Source: JASDSY01 sp041441465
GTDB lineage: Bacteria; Muiribacteriota; UBA9980
Assembly: GCA_041441465.1 (NCBI GenBank)
Contig: JASDSY010000022.1
Span: 124,001-188,000 of the forward strand
Length of the DNA: 64,000 bases
Direction: 5' to 3'
Below the pieces are notes generated by a model that was given only the letters and a program-made list of their open reading frames with translations, was not told the DNA's origin and made no database searches. Position numbers and translations under genes: made by a program. Below, piece by piece: positions 33,392 through 41,975 of the stretch. Position 1 is the first letter of the stretch. Each line of letters opens with the position of its first letter.

Positions 33392-33799
33392 ATGAAAAAC
33401 TTAAAATTAATTACATTAACAATGCTTATAATTTTTATTATTTTCTTTATATCGCCGGCTGTCGAAACGAACCGGTGTTCGCTTTGCGCCGTCACTATTC
33501 CTGCAGGCGATAAATGCTTCACATGCATACTCAGCGGCTATATAAGCAATTTAAAACATCCATGTCAGATATGCGGGAAAAGAATTTTCTTCGGAAAAAT
33601 CTGCCAGGAGTGCCGGCAGAACCTTATAACGCCATCGCCAAAAACTCCCGGCATCAATAATTTCGAAGTGCCTATAGAAAAAAATAAAGATTTCGAAATA
33701 ACAGATGCCAGTAAGGAAACCACTATCGACAATCAAAAAAGCACGGAAGCTAAAATCAGGCAGGACAACGACTCAATGCTGAATAAAATTTTAAACTAA
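33392..33799 (+). CDS. Exported double zinc-ribbon protein, copy 1
   Basis: The 135-aa protein has an N-terminal signal peptide or anchor (residues 1-24) and then two identical-spacing CX2C-X9-CX2C modules: C29/C32/C42/C45 and C58/C61/C71/C74. Its motif HPCQICGKRIFFGKICQEC is nearly repeated in the paralogue at 35256. The rest is a polar, low-complexity tail. Zinc ribbons are usually cytoplasmic; here export would expose the cysteines to the periplasm, where they could bind metal or form disulfides. It is convergent with the tetR gene three bases away. Function unknown. Confidence 0.75.
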   Translation: MKNLKLITLTMLIIFIIFFISPAVETNRCSLCAVTIPAGDKCFTCILSGYISNLKHPCQICGKRIFFGKICQECRQNLITPSPKTPGINNFEVPIEKNKDFEITDASKETTIDNQKSTEAKIRQDNDSMLNKILN

Positions 33800-33802
33800 C
33801 TT

Positions 33803-34408
33803 TTACTTTTTAAAAAAGCCATTTTTCAACATATCCATTATAAATTCATTCATTTCTTCATAATAAGTATTTTCAAGATTTTTTTTCAAAATATTCTCTT
33901 TTAATATCACCATCGTAAAAACATTGCCGATCAAAAATATCGCGGCGTTTTCCGGATTCACCTTTCTGATGCTCCCTCTTTTTATGAGTTCTTTAATTAA
34001 TTCCGCGATCTCACCGGTTTTACTTCTAAACTGCTCGTAAAAAAAACTGTTAAACTTCGGATTATCCTTACTGGTATTGATCAATAGCAATAGAGTTTCA
34101 AAATTAGCGGCCATGTTTTTAGTAATTTCACGGTTGATTTTTTTTATTATATCGTACGGCTCCATGCTGTCGATTTGTTCCATTACGGAACTCATTGCAA
34201 TCAATTCAGTATTTTTAAGAACTTCCTTAAGTATCTCTTCCTTATTCTCAAAATGAAAATATATGGTCCCTATCGATAATCCCGATTTTGTTGAAATTTC
34301 ACGAATAGTAGTACGCTGATAGCCTTTCTTAGAAAACACTTCAATCGCAGCTTTCAATATTTTTTTTTTGTTTACCGGATGGTCGTCTTTTAAAAGTTTC
34401 TTAACCAT
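33803..34408 (-). CDS. TetR/AcrR-family regulator of RND pump 2
   Basis: The 201-aa regulator is a paralogue of the one at 27220, sharing most of the DNA-binding domain (KAAIEVFSKKGYQRTTIREI and GLSIGTIYFHFENKEEILKE). The ligand domain differs. GAGGT eight bases before ATG 34408 sets the start. It diverges from the phasin-like/RND pump 2 operon. An exact dyad at 34537 and an imperfect one at 34430 lie in the shared region and resemble the pump 1 operators. It likely represses both transcripts, and cross-talk with the first regulator is possible. Confidence 0.9.
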   Translation of the reverse strand: MVKKLLKDDHPVNKKKILKAAIEVFSKKGYQRTTIREISTKSGLSIGTIYFHFENKEEILKEVLKNTELIAMSSVMEQIDSMEPYDIIKKINREITKNMAANFETLLLLINTSKDNPKFNSFFYEQFRSKTGEIAELIKELIKRGSIRKVNPENAAIFLIGNVFTMVILKENILKKNLENTYYEEMNEFIMDMLKNGFFKK

Positions 34409-34429
34409 TACATATTACCTCTATAAATA

Positions 34430-34441
34430 TAACATTCGTTC
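34430..34441. promoter_or_regulatory. Imperfect TetR operator in front of tetR 2
   Basis: TAACATTCGTTC (reverse complement GAACGAATGTTA) matches GAAC-4-GTTC with one mismatch and lies just downstream of the tetR -10. Confidence 0.5.
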
Positions 34442-34443
34442 AA

Positions 34444-34472
34444 ATATTAACATCAAAAAATATAAAAGTCAA
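34444..34472 (-). promoter_or_regulatory. tetR 2 promoter TTGACT-17-TAATAT
   Basis: On the - strand TTGACT (34472-34467) and TAATAT (34449-34444), 17-base spacing, extended TGT before the -10. Confidence 0.75.
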
Positions 34473-34502
34473 CCAAACTCAAATTTATTTTTTAAAAACG
34501 TA

Positions 34503-34531
34503 TTGACTTTTTTCCTAAAATACCATACAAT
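34503..34531 (+). promoter_or_regulatory. RND pump 2 operon promoter TTGACT-17-TACAAT
   Basis: TTGACT (34503-34508) and TACAAT (34526-34531) are 17 bases apart; an operator covers the start site. Confidence 0.75.
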
Positions 34532-34536
34532 ATTAT

Positions 34537-34552
34537 TAGAACAAGTGTTCTA
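34537..34552. promoter_or_regulatory. TetR operator TAGAACAAGTGTTCTA
   Basis: Perfect 7+2+7 dyad over the expected transcription start of the pump 2 operon; its core is of the same GAACAAnnGTTC type as the pump 1 operators. Confidence 0.75.
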
Positions 34553-34824
34553 CATTTATATAATTATAATAACTCATTTATAACAGGTATTTTTAAGAAT
34601 TATTAAAACATAAGTTCTAATATAATTAAACATTTTTTTACAATTAATAGCTGCGGCATATAATCCATACCAATTCAGCAGCAATAAATATCGGCACCAA
34701 ACAAATAAACTGAAAACACTTTCACCGTATAAAGCTTTTTAAATAATCCGTATGAATTAAAATATCCGGCCGCCGGCTTTAAAACTGGCCGAAATAAAAC
34801 AAAAAAATTTAAGGAGGAGTGCAA

Positions 34825-35196
34825 ATGCTGGATTTATTAAAAAACGCCATCGCTATAGGCGTTGGAATTGCCGCAATGACGCAGGAAAAGGTAGAAGAGG
34901 TCTCCAAAAACATCTCTAAAGAGGTTAAAATGACCGAAACAGAGGGCCAAAAAATTTTTACCGAATTTCTCGATCACGTAAAACATTCGAGCAATAATCT
35001 CGAGGCGAGAATAAAAAGAACGGTAACCCAAACCCTCGCTTCAATGCAAATAACAACGCATGACGACATAAAAAAAGCTGATTATGCGACATGTGACATG
35101 CTAAACACCGCAAATAACGCGACAAGCGAAGAAATTAATAAATTAAGGTCGCAAATCGAAGAATTAAAAAAAATCATCACCGAAAAGCAAAATTAA
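34825..35196 (+). CDS. Phasin-like coiled-coil protein
   Basis: The 123-aa protein is largely helical. It has a short hydrophobic N-terminus (LLKNAIAIGVGIAAMTQEKV), a middle with KMTETEGQKIFTEFLDHVKH, then LEARIKRTVTQTLASMQITTHDDI and a C-terminal coiled coil (EEINKLRSQIEELKKII). This order is that of phasin/PhaF-like proteins (PF05597-like) and of related small proteins found beside UbiB-family genes. A PHA granule is not implied, since no PHA synthase is here. The start is ATG 34825 with GGAGG at 34813-34817; GTG 34819 would be too close. As first gene of the pump 2 operon, it should be induced with the pump. Confidence 0.7.
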   Translation: MLDLLKNAIAIGVGIAAMTQEKVEEVSKNISKEVKMTETEGQKIFTEFLDHVKHSSNNLEARIKRTVTQTLASMQITTHDDIKKADYATCDMLNTANNATSEEINKLRSQIEELKKIITEKQN

Positions 35197-35255
35197 ACAC
35201 GTAAATCATAATAAAAATTAAAAACCTTACCAACGAAAGGAAACAAAATAAATAT

Positions 35256-35732
35256 ATGAAAAATTTAAAATCCTTTTTATTTATAATAATCATATTCTCA
35301 TTTTTATTTTTAATCCCCGGCGTTTCACGGGCGAACGATTGTTCACTGTGCGGAAAGAAAATTTATATAGGCAGCCAGTGCACCGGCTGCACATTTAACC
35401 AATTCGTAAATAAACTCAATCATCCATGTAAAATATGCGGCGAGCGAATTTTCTTCGGAAAAATCTGTAAAAATTGCAAGGGAAAACAGACTGAATTCCA
35501 AAAGAATAATATGAACCCGAAAATACAAAATCAAGAAAATATTTATGAATATTCCAAAAATTCCAATATCAGCCACTCAAAAAGCGGCGAAGAAAATAAC
35601 GACATATCAAACAATCAAAATGGTCCAGACAGCGGCAAAAAAGTTTCACCCGGAAATAAAATATGGAACTCCATCAAGACATCGGCAAATAACGCTTATA
35701 AAACCATTTTCGGCACAAATAAACATGAATAA
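35256..35732 (+). CDS. Exported double zinc-ribbon protein, copy 2
   Basis: The 158-aa paralogue of the 33392 protein keeps the same first residues (MKNLK), a hydrophobic export signal (cleavage likely near VSRA-ND) and cysteines at the same positions (29, 32, 42, 45, 58, 61, 71, 74). HPCKICGERIFFGKICKNC is the best-conserved part. The tail is Asn/Ser/Lys-rich and low complexity. It sits 59 bases after the phasin-like gene and 36 bases before the adaptor, so it is part of the pump 2 transcript. It may be a metal-sensing or metal-buffering periplasmic factor, but that is inference. Confidence 0.75.
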   Translation: MKNLKSFLFIIIIFSFLFLIPGVSRANDCSLCGKKIYIGSQCTGCTFNQFVNKLNHPCKICGERIFFGKICKNCKGKQTEFQKNNMNPKIQNQENIYEYSKNSNISHSKSGEENNDISNNQNGPDSGKKVSPGNKIWNSIKTSANNAYKTIFGTNKHE

Positions 35733-35768
35733 AACTGCTTATAATAATTTACAAAAGGAGCGCTTAAA

Positions 35769-36911
35769 ATGCTTAACAAGAAAAAATGGACAATAACGGC
35801 AATATTTATTTTTACGATTTTAACGGCAGGAGGAAGTATATTACATAAAAATAATATTTACGCCGTCCTTAACCATCCAGAAATGAACCGGAACGTCCAA
35901 TCAGCCGAAAAAAGCGAAAATATTTACCTTGTCCGCACCATAACCATAGGTAAAAGCGACATCGAATCAAATTACATATATTCCGGCGAAGTCCGAGGCC
36001 GCTATGAAACGCAGCTTGGCTTTCAGGTCGGCGGAAAAATTTTAAAGCGCAATGTCGAACTTGGAAGCAGCGTAAAACAGGGCGATATATTAATGGCAAT
36101 AGACGAAAAAGATCTTGCGCAATCTTTTAAAAATTGCGAGGCCCAGGTATTCGCGGCAAAATCGCAGCTTAAACTGGCCGAAACAAATTATAACCGTTAC
36201 GGCGAATTGTTAAAAAAAGGCGCTATCTGCCAGGCTGATTTCGACCGCGCGCAAACGACATTCGACGCAGCACGCGCCGCGCTCCGACAGGCGCAGGCTT
36301 TATATACGCAGCAGTCGAATTTAATGGAATATACATTACTCAAAGCCGATACTGCAGGAATAATATCGAGCATCGACGCTGAAATCGGACAGGTCATAGG
36401 GGCCGGGCAAAAAGTGCTAACGCTTGTCAGAAACGAAGAAAAGGAAATCGAAATAAATATCCCCGAAAACAGAATTGAAAACCTGCGTTCGGCCAGTTCA
36501 ATAACCGCAACTTTCTGGGCATTGCCGGGAATAAGCGTAAACGGCAAAATAAGAGAAATATCGCCGGTCGCCGACAGCGTTTCACGCACTTATAAAGTAC
36601 GAATAAGCCTTTTAAAAGCACCGGCCGAAATAAAATTCGGAATGACATCTTCCGTCGCTATAAAAAACGCCGGCAATGAACAGTCAATCATAAAGCTTCC
36701 GCTATCTGCAATATATCAAACCGCATCCGAACCGATGGTATGGACCGTATCAAACGGAACAGTCAATTTGCGGCAAATAAAAATAAATTCATTCGGCGAA
36801 GACGGAGTAATAGTCACCGACGGCTTAAAAGCCGGCGATATTGTAGTGACAGCCGGAGTGCATAAATTATGGAAAGGCCAGAAAGTAAGAACGGAAGGTG
36901 AATCACTATGA
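35769..36911 (+). CDS. RND pump 2 periplasmic adaptor (HlyD/MFP family)
   Basis: The 380-aa adaptor has normal family length and full domain order: an N-terminal membrane anchor or signal (WTITAIFIFTILTAGGSIL) and a lipoyl half (LGFQVGGKILKRNVELGSSV then KQGDILMAID). An alpha-hairpin with NYNRYGELLKKGAICQADFD (about residues 138-185) follows, then a second lipoyl half (LKADTAGIISSIDAEIGQV). The beta-barrel and a membrane-proximal domain end in GLKAGDIVVTAGVHKLWKGQ. The ribosome binding site is AAGGAG before ATG 35769. Its last four bases overlap the permease start (ATGA), so the two are translationally coupled. Confidence 0.93.
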   Translation: MLNKKKWTITAIFIFTILTAGGSILHKNNIYAVLNHPEMNRNVQSAEKSENIYLVRTITIGKSDIESNYIYSGEVRGRYETQLGFQVGGKILKRNVELGSSVKQGDILMAIDEKDLAQSFKNCEAQVFAAKSQLKLAETNYNRYGELLKKGAICQADFDRAQTTFDAARAALRQAQALYTQQSNLMEYTLLKADTAGIISSIDAEIGQVIGAGQKVLTLVRNEEKEIEINIPENRIENLRSASSITATFWALPGISVNGKIREISPVADSVSRTYKVRISLLKAPAEIKFGMTSSVAIKNAGNEQSIIKLPLSAIYQTASEPMVWTVSNGTVNLRQIKINSFGEDGVIVTDGLKAGDIVVTAGVHKLWKGQKVRTEGESL

Positions 36912-39900
36912 CTAATTTCAACCTTACTGAATGGACTTTAAAGCATCAGCAATTGACATTCTTCTTTATAATATTGATTTTCGCCGCCGGAATATTTTCA
37001 TATTTAAACCTCGGCCGCCTCGAAGACCCTGACTTTACAATCCGCCAGATGATAGTATCCGTCGTATGGCCCGGCGCGACAGCACAGCAAGTCGAGGAAC
37101 AGGTTACGGATAAAATAGAAAAAAAGCTGCAGGACACTCCCGGTCTCGATTACATCAAAAGCCAATCAATGCCGGGCCAGGCAATAATATACGTTACGCT
37201 AAAAGATGACGCCGTCGCCGAAAAAGATATAAGACCGACCTGGCTCGAAGTCAGAAACATGGTTAACGATGTAAAAGCTGCACTGCCCGAAGGCGTAATA
37301 GGCCCATTTTTCAACGATCGGTTCGATGATGTTTTCGGAAATATTTACGCGGTCACGGGCGATGGTTTTACCTATGAAGAACTCAGGGAAGAAAGTGAAA
37401 AAATAAGACGCATCTTATTCAACGTTCACGGCATAAAAAAAGTCGATTTGATCGGCGTAAAGAAAGAAAAAATTTATATCGAAGTAGAAAATACAAAATT
37501 AGCTCAGCTCGGAATACCGCCCGGCGTGATAATAAGTTCCATTCAATCACAAAACGCGATGGTTCCGTCAGGCATGATAGAAACCAGGACTGACAATGTG
37601 AACCTGCGCGTAACCGGAATGTTTGAAAATCTTGACAGCATACGCAATCTGCCGATCAGGGCTAACGAAAAAACCCTGCGGCTTGGCGACATAGCTAAAA
37701 TCCGGCGCGGCTATGCCGAACCTTCGGACGCCGTAATGAATTTCAACGGCCGGCCGGCGATAGCGCTCGCCCTTTCAATGGAGAAAGGCGGAAATATACT
37801 AACGCTCGGCCAGAACCTCACCCAAACGATCGAGCAGATAAAAAAAGAACTGCCGGTCGGAATCGAAATAAACCAGGTCGCTAACCAGCCGCTGGTAGTA
37901 AAGAACGCAATCGACGAATTCGTAAAAACCCTATCAGAAGCTGTAATTATAGTATTAGTCGTAAGTTTCATAAGCCTGGGATTCCGCTCGGGGCTTGTTA
38001 TCGCCCTATGCATTCCACTTGTAATTTGCGGAGTATTCATAATTATGAATATTATCGGCATTTCGCTTCATAAAATTTCGCTCGGCGCCCTGATAATCGC
38101 GCTCGGCCTGCTCGTCGACGATGCGATTATCGCCGTCGAAATGACGGTGGTAAAACTCGAACAGGGCTGGGACAGGAACAAAGCTGCCTGTTTCTCGTAT
38201 ACGGCAACCGCAATGCCGAGATTAACAGGCGCGCTCGTAACATGCTCCGGATTTATCCCGGTCGGTTTCTCGGCAGGAGCAGCCTCGGAATTTGTAGGAA
38301 GCATTTTTTCTGTAGTGACAATCGCCCTGCTGATATCATGGTTTGTGGCCGGCAGCGCAACTCCGCTTCTGACATATTATCTGGTAAAAGTAGAACATCC
38401 TGAAACAGGCACCAACGAAAAACATGATAATTACAATACGCCGTTTTATAACTTTTTCCGTAAAATATTAAAATCTTTTTTTTATTACCGAAAAACAGTT
38501 CTAATCACAACATTATGCATATTCATGGCCTCGATTTTTTTGATGAAATTCATTAAGCAGGATTTTTTCCCGGCATCGACAAGGCCGGAATTAATATTAG
38601 ACATGACGCTTCCTGACGGGTCTTCGCTGAAAGCAACTGAAGACGCGGTAACAGTAATATCGGATTTTTTAAAAAAAGAAAAAAATATCATAAATTATTC
38701 ATCATATACCGGTCAGAGCGCGCCGCGCTTCGTCCTAACGTTCGAACCGGTATTACCCAGAACTAATTTCGCCCAATTCATAATTCTTGCGCCCAATACC
38801 GATTCAAGAAATATTCTTTTAAAAAAGCTGCAAAAACTTTTCGCCGAAGAAAAAGCGCTCGCAAATGTCCGGCCAAACTTAAAATTAATCCAGATAGGCC
38901 CGGGAAGCGCTTATCCGGTCATGTTCAGAATTTTGGGCTATAACCATGAGAAGGTAAAAGAAATAGCCGGCCAGGTACGCGATGTTATGCTGAAAGATCC
39001 TAAATTCATAGACATAAATTTTGATTGGTACGAAAAAAGCAAGGTAATGCATCTGGAAATAGACCAGGACAAAGCGCGCCTGCTTGGCGTCGATACCAAA
39101 AACCTGGCACTTTTTCTACAGTCAATGCTTTCGGGCGCTTCGATAACCGAATTCCGCGAAAAAGACAAAACCATTAACGTATTATTCCGATTGAATTTTC
39201 AGGATAAAAATAATTTATCATACGTTAAAAACCTTAATATTTGTCAAAACAACGGCAAATACATACCGCTCGACCAGATAGCAAAAATAAATTTCGAAAT
39301 GGAAGACGGTTTTATCGCAAGGCGCGATTTGAAGCCGACGGTTACAATTCAATGTAATGTCCCTGAAGGCATATTGGGTAATACCGCGGCTAAAGAATTC
39401 TACGAATCTGCGGAATTAAAAAAATTAAAAGACAGCCTGCCTCCTGGTTACATCATAGAACCTGACGGAGCGCTCGAACTTAGCATAAACGCCACTAAAT
39501 GGCTCTTAGAACCGGTTCCGGTAATGATTATAATCATTCTTATACTGCTTATGTTCCAATTGCAAAATATCTCTAAAACATTCCTGACATTATTGACCGC
39601 GCCGATGGGGATAATCGGGGTAAGCGCCGCACTTTATATTTTAGACCGGCCGATAGGCTTTGTCGTACAACTCGGCATATTGGCGCTTGCCGGCATAATA
39701 ATGCGTAATTCCGTTATTCTTATCGACCAGATCGACCAGCAGCTTTCTTCCGGCGAAACTATGTGGGACGCCATAATCAGCGCGACAGTCGTGAGGTTCC
39801 GCCCGATATTATTAACAGCTCTCGCCGCAATCCTTGGAATGATCCCGATCATAGCAAGCGTTTTCTGGGGGCCAATGGCCGTGGCTATCGCGGGAGGATT

Positions 39901-39994
39901 ATTCGGCGCGACAATTTTAACGCTTCTGGTGCTGCCTGTAATGTATGCTGCATGGTATAGAGTGCATGAAACAAAAGCTCGAACTAACGGCTAA
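36908..39994 (+). CDS. RND pump 2 permease (HAE1/AcrB family)
   Basis: The 1028-aa permease starts NLTEWTLKHQQLTFFFIILI and shows the usual twelve helices and two periplasmic loops. The Asp pair is in GLLVDDAIIAVEMTVVKLEQ near residue 405. At the position of the AcrB relay Lys it reads GIIMRNSVILIDQI, with Arg in place of Lys. It therefore belongs to a different RND subgroup from pump 1 (which has AKNAILLID). No TolC-like gene follows. Expression is tied to the TetR-2 operators through the long upstream operon. Confidence 0.95.
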   Translation: MTNFNLTEWTLKHQQLTFFFIILIFAAGIFSYLNLGRLEDPDFTIRQMIVSVVWPGATAQQVEEQVTDKIEKKLQDTPGLDYIKSQSMPGQAIIYVTLKDDAVAEKDIRPTWLEVRNMVNDVKAALPEGVIGPFFNDRFDDVFGNIYAVTGDGFTYEELREESEKIRRILFNVHGIKKVDLIGVKKEKIYIEVENTKLAQLGIPPGVIISSIQSQNAMVPSGMIETRTDNVNLRVTGMFENLDSIRNLPIRANEKTLRLGDIAKIRRGYAEPSDAVMNFNGRPAIALALSMEKGGNILTLGQNLTQTIEQIKKELPVGIEINQVANQPLVVKNAIDEFVKTLSEAVIIVLVVSFISLGFRSGLVIALCIPLVICGVFIIMNIIGISLHKISLGALIIALGLLVDDAIIAVEMTVVKLEQGWDRNKAACFSYTATAMPRLTGALVTCSGFIPVGFSAGAASEFVGSIFSVVTIALLISWFVAGSATPLLTYYLVKVEHPETGTNEKHDNYNTPFYNFFRKILKSFFYYRKTVLITTLCIFMASIFLMKFIKQDFFPASTRPELILDMTLPDGSSLKATEDAVTVISDFLKKEKNIINYSSYTGQSAPRFVLTFEPVLPRTNFAQFIILAPNTDSRNILLKKLQKLFAEEKALANVRPNLKLIQIGPGSAYPVMFRILGYNHEKVKEIAGQVRDVMLKDPKFIDINFDWYEKSKVMHLEIDQDKARLLGVDTKNLALFLQSMLSGASITEFREKDKTINVLFRLNFQDKNNLSYVKNLNICQNNGKYIPLDQIAKINFEMEDGFIARRDLKPTVTIQCNVPEGILGNTAAKEFYESAELKKLKDSLPPGYIIEPDGALELSINATKWLLEPVPVMIIIILILLMFQLQNISKTFLTLLTAPMGIIGVSAALYILDRPIGFVVQLGILALAGIIMRNSVILIDQIDQQLSSGETMWDAIISATVVRFRPILLTALAAILGMIPIIASVFWGPMAVAIAGGLFGATILTLLVLPVMYAAWYRVHETKARTNG

Positions 39995-40065
39995 ACTTTA
40001 CTTTTGAAATTTAATTTTTCGTTTTAGACCCAATTTATCTAATAAACATTATAACGGAATATAAA

Positions 40066-40095
40066 TTAGAAAATTATAATACACTAATTTTCTAA
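40066..40095. promoter_or_regulatory. 11-bp inverted repeat around a TATAAT upstream of ubiB
   Basis: TTAGAAAATTA (40066-40076) is exactly inverted at 40085-40095 with an 8-base spacer. TATAAT (40075-40080) overlaps the left arm, but no -35 is clear. It may be an operator or a weak stem. Confidence 0.4.
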
Positions 40096-40195
40096 AAAAC
40101 GGAGTTTCCAAGGCTGCTAAAAATCAATTGAACTAAAAAAAGATTTTTTGATAAATTCAATTTCAAAAGAAATCTCTAATTCAAAAAGGAAAAAT

Positions 40196-41890
40196 ATGAT
40201 TTTCAAAAACGGATTAATAGCAAAAACTTACAGGCACGCGAATCGTTATGGCGAAATAATATCCATAATCATGAAGCACGGCTTCAGCGATTTAATCGAA
40301 CGCGCCGGAATCGACAAGCTTCCGGGACTCAACAAAAAAGAATTAAATAAAAATTCAGACGAAGCATCTTCCAGGGAAACAATTTGGAGCCGGATAAGAA
40401 AAGTTTTCGAAGAACTCGGCCCGACATTTATCAAATTAGGTCAAATGTTAAGCAACAGGCCGCATTTAATTCCAAACGAACTTCTTAACGAACTTGAAAA
40501 ATTGCAAAACTCTGTTCCTATGTTTCCTGCCGAAGATGCCATTAACATTATAGAAAAAGAATTATCGCAGCCATTATCGAACCTGTTTGCCGATTTTTCA
40601 ATGGAACCAATAGGCGCGGCTTCAATAGCGCAAGTACACAAAGCGACATTACATAACGGGAAAAATGTCATAATAAAAGTTCAAAGGCCCGGAATTAAAA
40701 GGATAATCGATATCGATATAGAAATCATAAAAGATATCGCCGCAATTTTAGAAAACTATGAACCGGAATTTAAAAAATTCAATTTCAATAATATTATCCA
40801 TGAATTCGAAAAAAATATTTTAAAAGAGCTCAATTTTTTATTTGAAGCGGCCAACATGGAAAAATTCAAGCTTAACTTTGACAAATGCCCCGGCATATAC
40901 GTTCCCGAATGCCACAAGGAATACAGCACACAAAGCATTCTGGTTATGGAATTTATCGACGGAGTCAAGATTTCGGATATCGAGGAAATTAAAAACCGAG
41001 GCCTTTCTCCTGAAATAATCGCCGATAACGGAGCAAAGCTCATACTAAAACAAATATTCAAGCATGGTTTTTTTCACGCCGATCCGCACCCAGGAAACAT
41101 AATGGTACTTAATGATAATGTAATTTGCTTCTTAGATTATGGAATGATGGGATTATTAACACGCTCGACACGCGAATTCTTCTCGTCGATACTAATCGAT
41201 CTTGCCGGCGGCGACGCACGGCAAATCGCAAAAACTCTGGCCGCGTTCTCATCCGGCTATGACAACGATTTAAACATGTCAAATCTTGAAATGCAAATAA
41301 CAGAATTAATCGAAACGCATTTTTATCAGTCATTAAACCATATGGATATAGGAACGATATTAAACGATTTGATAAAAATTTTCACCGAAAATAATTTGAA
41401 AATGCCGCCTGATTTTTATTTATTATTAAGATCGCTTGCTATGTTTCAAGCAAACGGCGAAAAATTAAATAAGAATTTTCAAATATCGGAACACATTAAA
41501 CCTTACGCCAGACAAATTCTCAAAGCCAGATATAGCCCGGTAAAATTTTTAAGAGAAATTTATAGTTCAGGAATTGAAACGGCTTCGTTAATAAAGGATT
41601 TGCCGCTCGAAATAAAATATTTAATTAATAAGCTTAAACATGGAAAAATAAAAATCGATATAGAACACGGAAAAATTGAACAATTGCTCACGACGCACGA
41701 ACGCACCGCAAATAAAATAGCATTTTCGGTGGTACTGGCATCATTAATAATAGGCTCATCGATAGTCGTACATTCCAAAATACCTCCATTATGGAATGAA
41801 GTACCGCTTATCGGCATAGGCGGTTTTTTATTCGCCAGCATTCTTGGTTTCTGGCTTTTAATTTCAATATTGCGCCATGAAAAATTATAA
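40196..41890 (+). CDS. ubiB: ABC1/UbiB-family atypical kinase
   Basis: The 564-aa protein carries all UbiB hallmarks. The KxGQ extension is in LGPTFIKLGQMLSNRPHLIP, the Ala-rich loop in EPIGAASIAQVHKA, the ATP-binding Lys in VIIKVQRPG and the catalytic segment in HGFFHADPHPGNIM. The metal-binding Asp is in CFLDYGMMG. Two C-terminal membrane helices (about 500-560) anchor it. In aerobes UbiB supports ubiquinone synthesis or lipid handling; with no quinone genes here and an apparently anaerobic host, a lipid-related role is equally possible. The start is ATG 40196 with AAGGA five bases away, not TTG 40148. Its nearness to a phasin-like gene matches a common neighbourhood for this family. Confidence 0.9.
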   Translation: MIFKNGLIAKTYRHANRYGEIISIIMKHGFSDLIERAGIDKLPGLNKKELNKNSDEASSRETIWSRIRKVFEELGPTFIKLGQMLSNRPHLIPNELLNELEKLQNSVPMFPAEDAINIIEKELSQPLSNLFADFSMEPIGAASIAQVHKATLHNGKNVIIKVQRPGIKRIIDIDIEIIKDIAAILENYEPEFKKFNFNNIIHEFEKNILKELNFLFEAANMEKFKLNFDKCPGIYVPECHKEYSTQSILVMEFIDGVKISDIEEIKNRGLSPEIIADNGAKLILKQIFKHGFFHADPHPGNIMVLNDNVICFLDYGMMGLLTRSTREFFSSILIDLAGGDARQIAKTLAAFSSGYDNDLNMSNLEMQITELIETHFYQSLNHMDIGTILNDLIKIFTENNLKMPPDFYLLLRSLAMFQANGEKLNKNFQISEHIKPYARQILKARYSPVKFLREIYSSGIETASLIKDLPLEIKYLINKLKHGKIKIDIEHGKIEQLLTTHERTANKIAFSVVLASLIIGSSIVVHSKIPPLWNEVPLIGIGGFLFASILGFWLLISILRHEKL

Positions 41891-41975
41891 GTTTATCCGC
41901 GCATTGGTTAACACAACAAACCATGCAGCCAATATGCCGCATTCATCACAAATATAAAAAAAGGCCGGTATTATA

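Larger units (their letters stand above)
34409..34824. other. 416-base divergent regulatory region
   Basis: It holds the tetR promoter and imperfect operator, then the pump 2 promoter and exact operator. After those comes a leader of about 280 bases with no open gene or recognisable riboswitch, AT-rich until about 34760. Confidence 0.7.

Noticed and set aside
34825..35196. Polyhydroxyalkanoate granule locus
   Set aside because: Only a phasin-like protein is present; no PHA synthase, thiolase or reductase gene is nearby.
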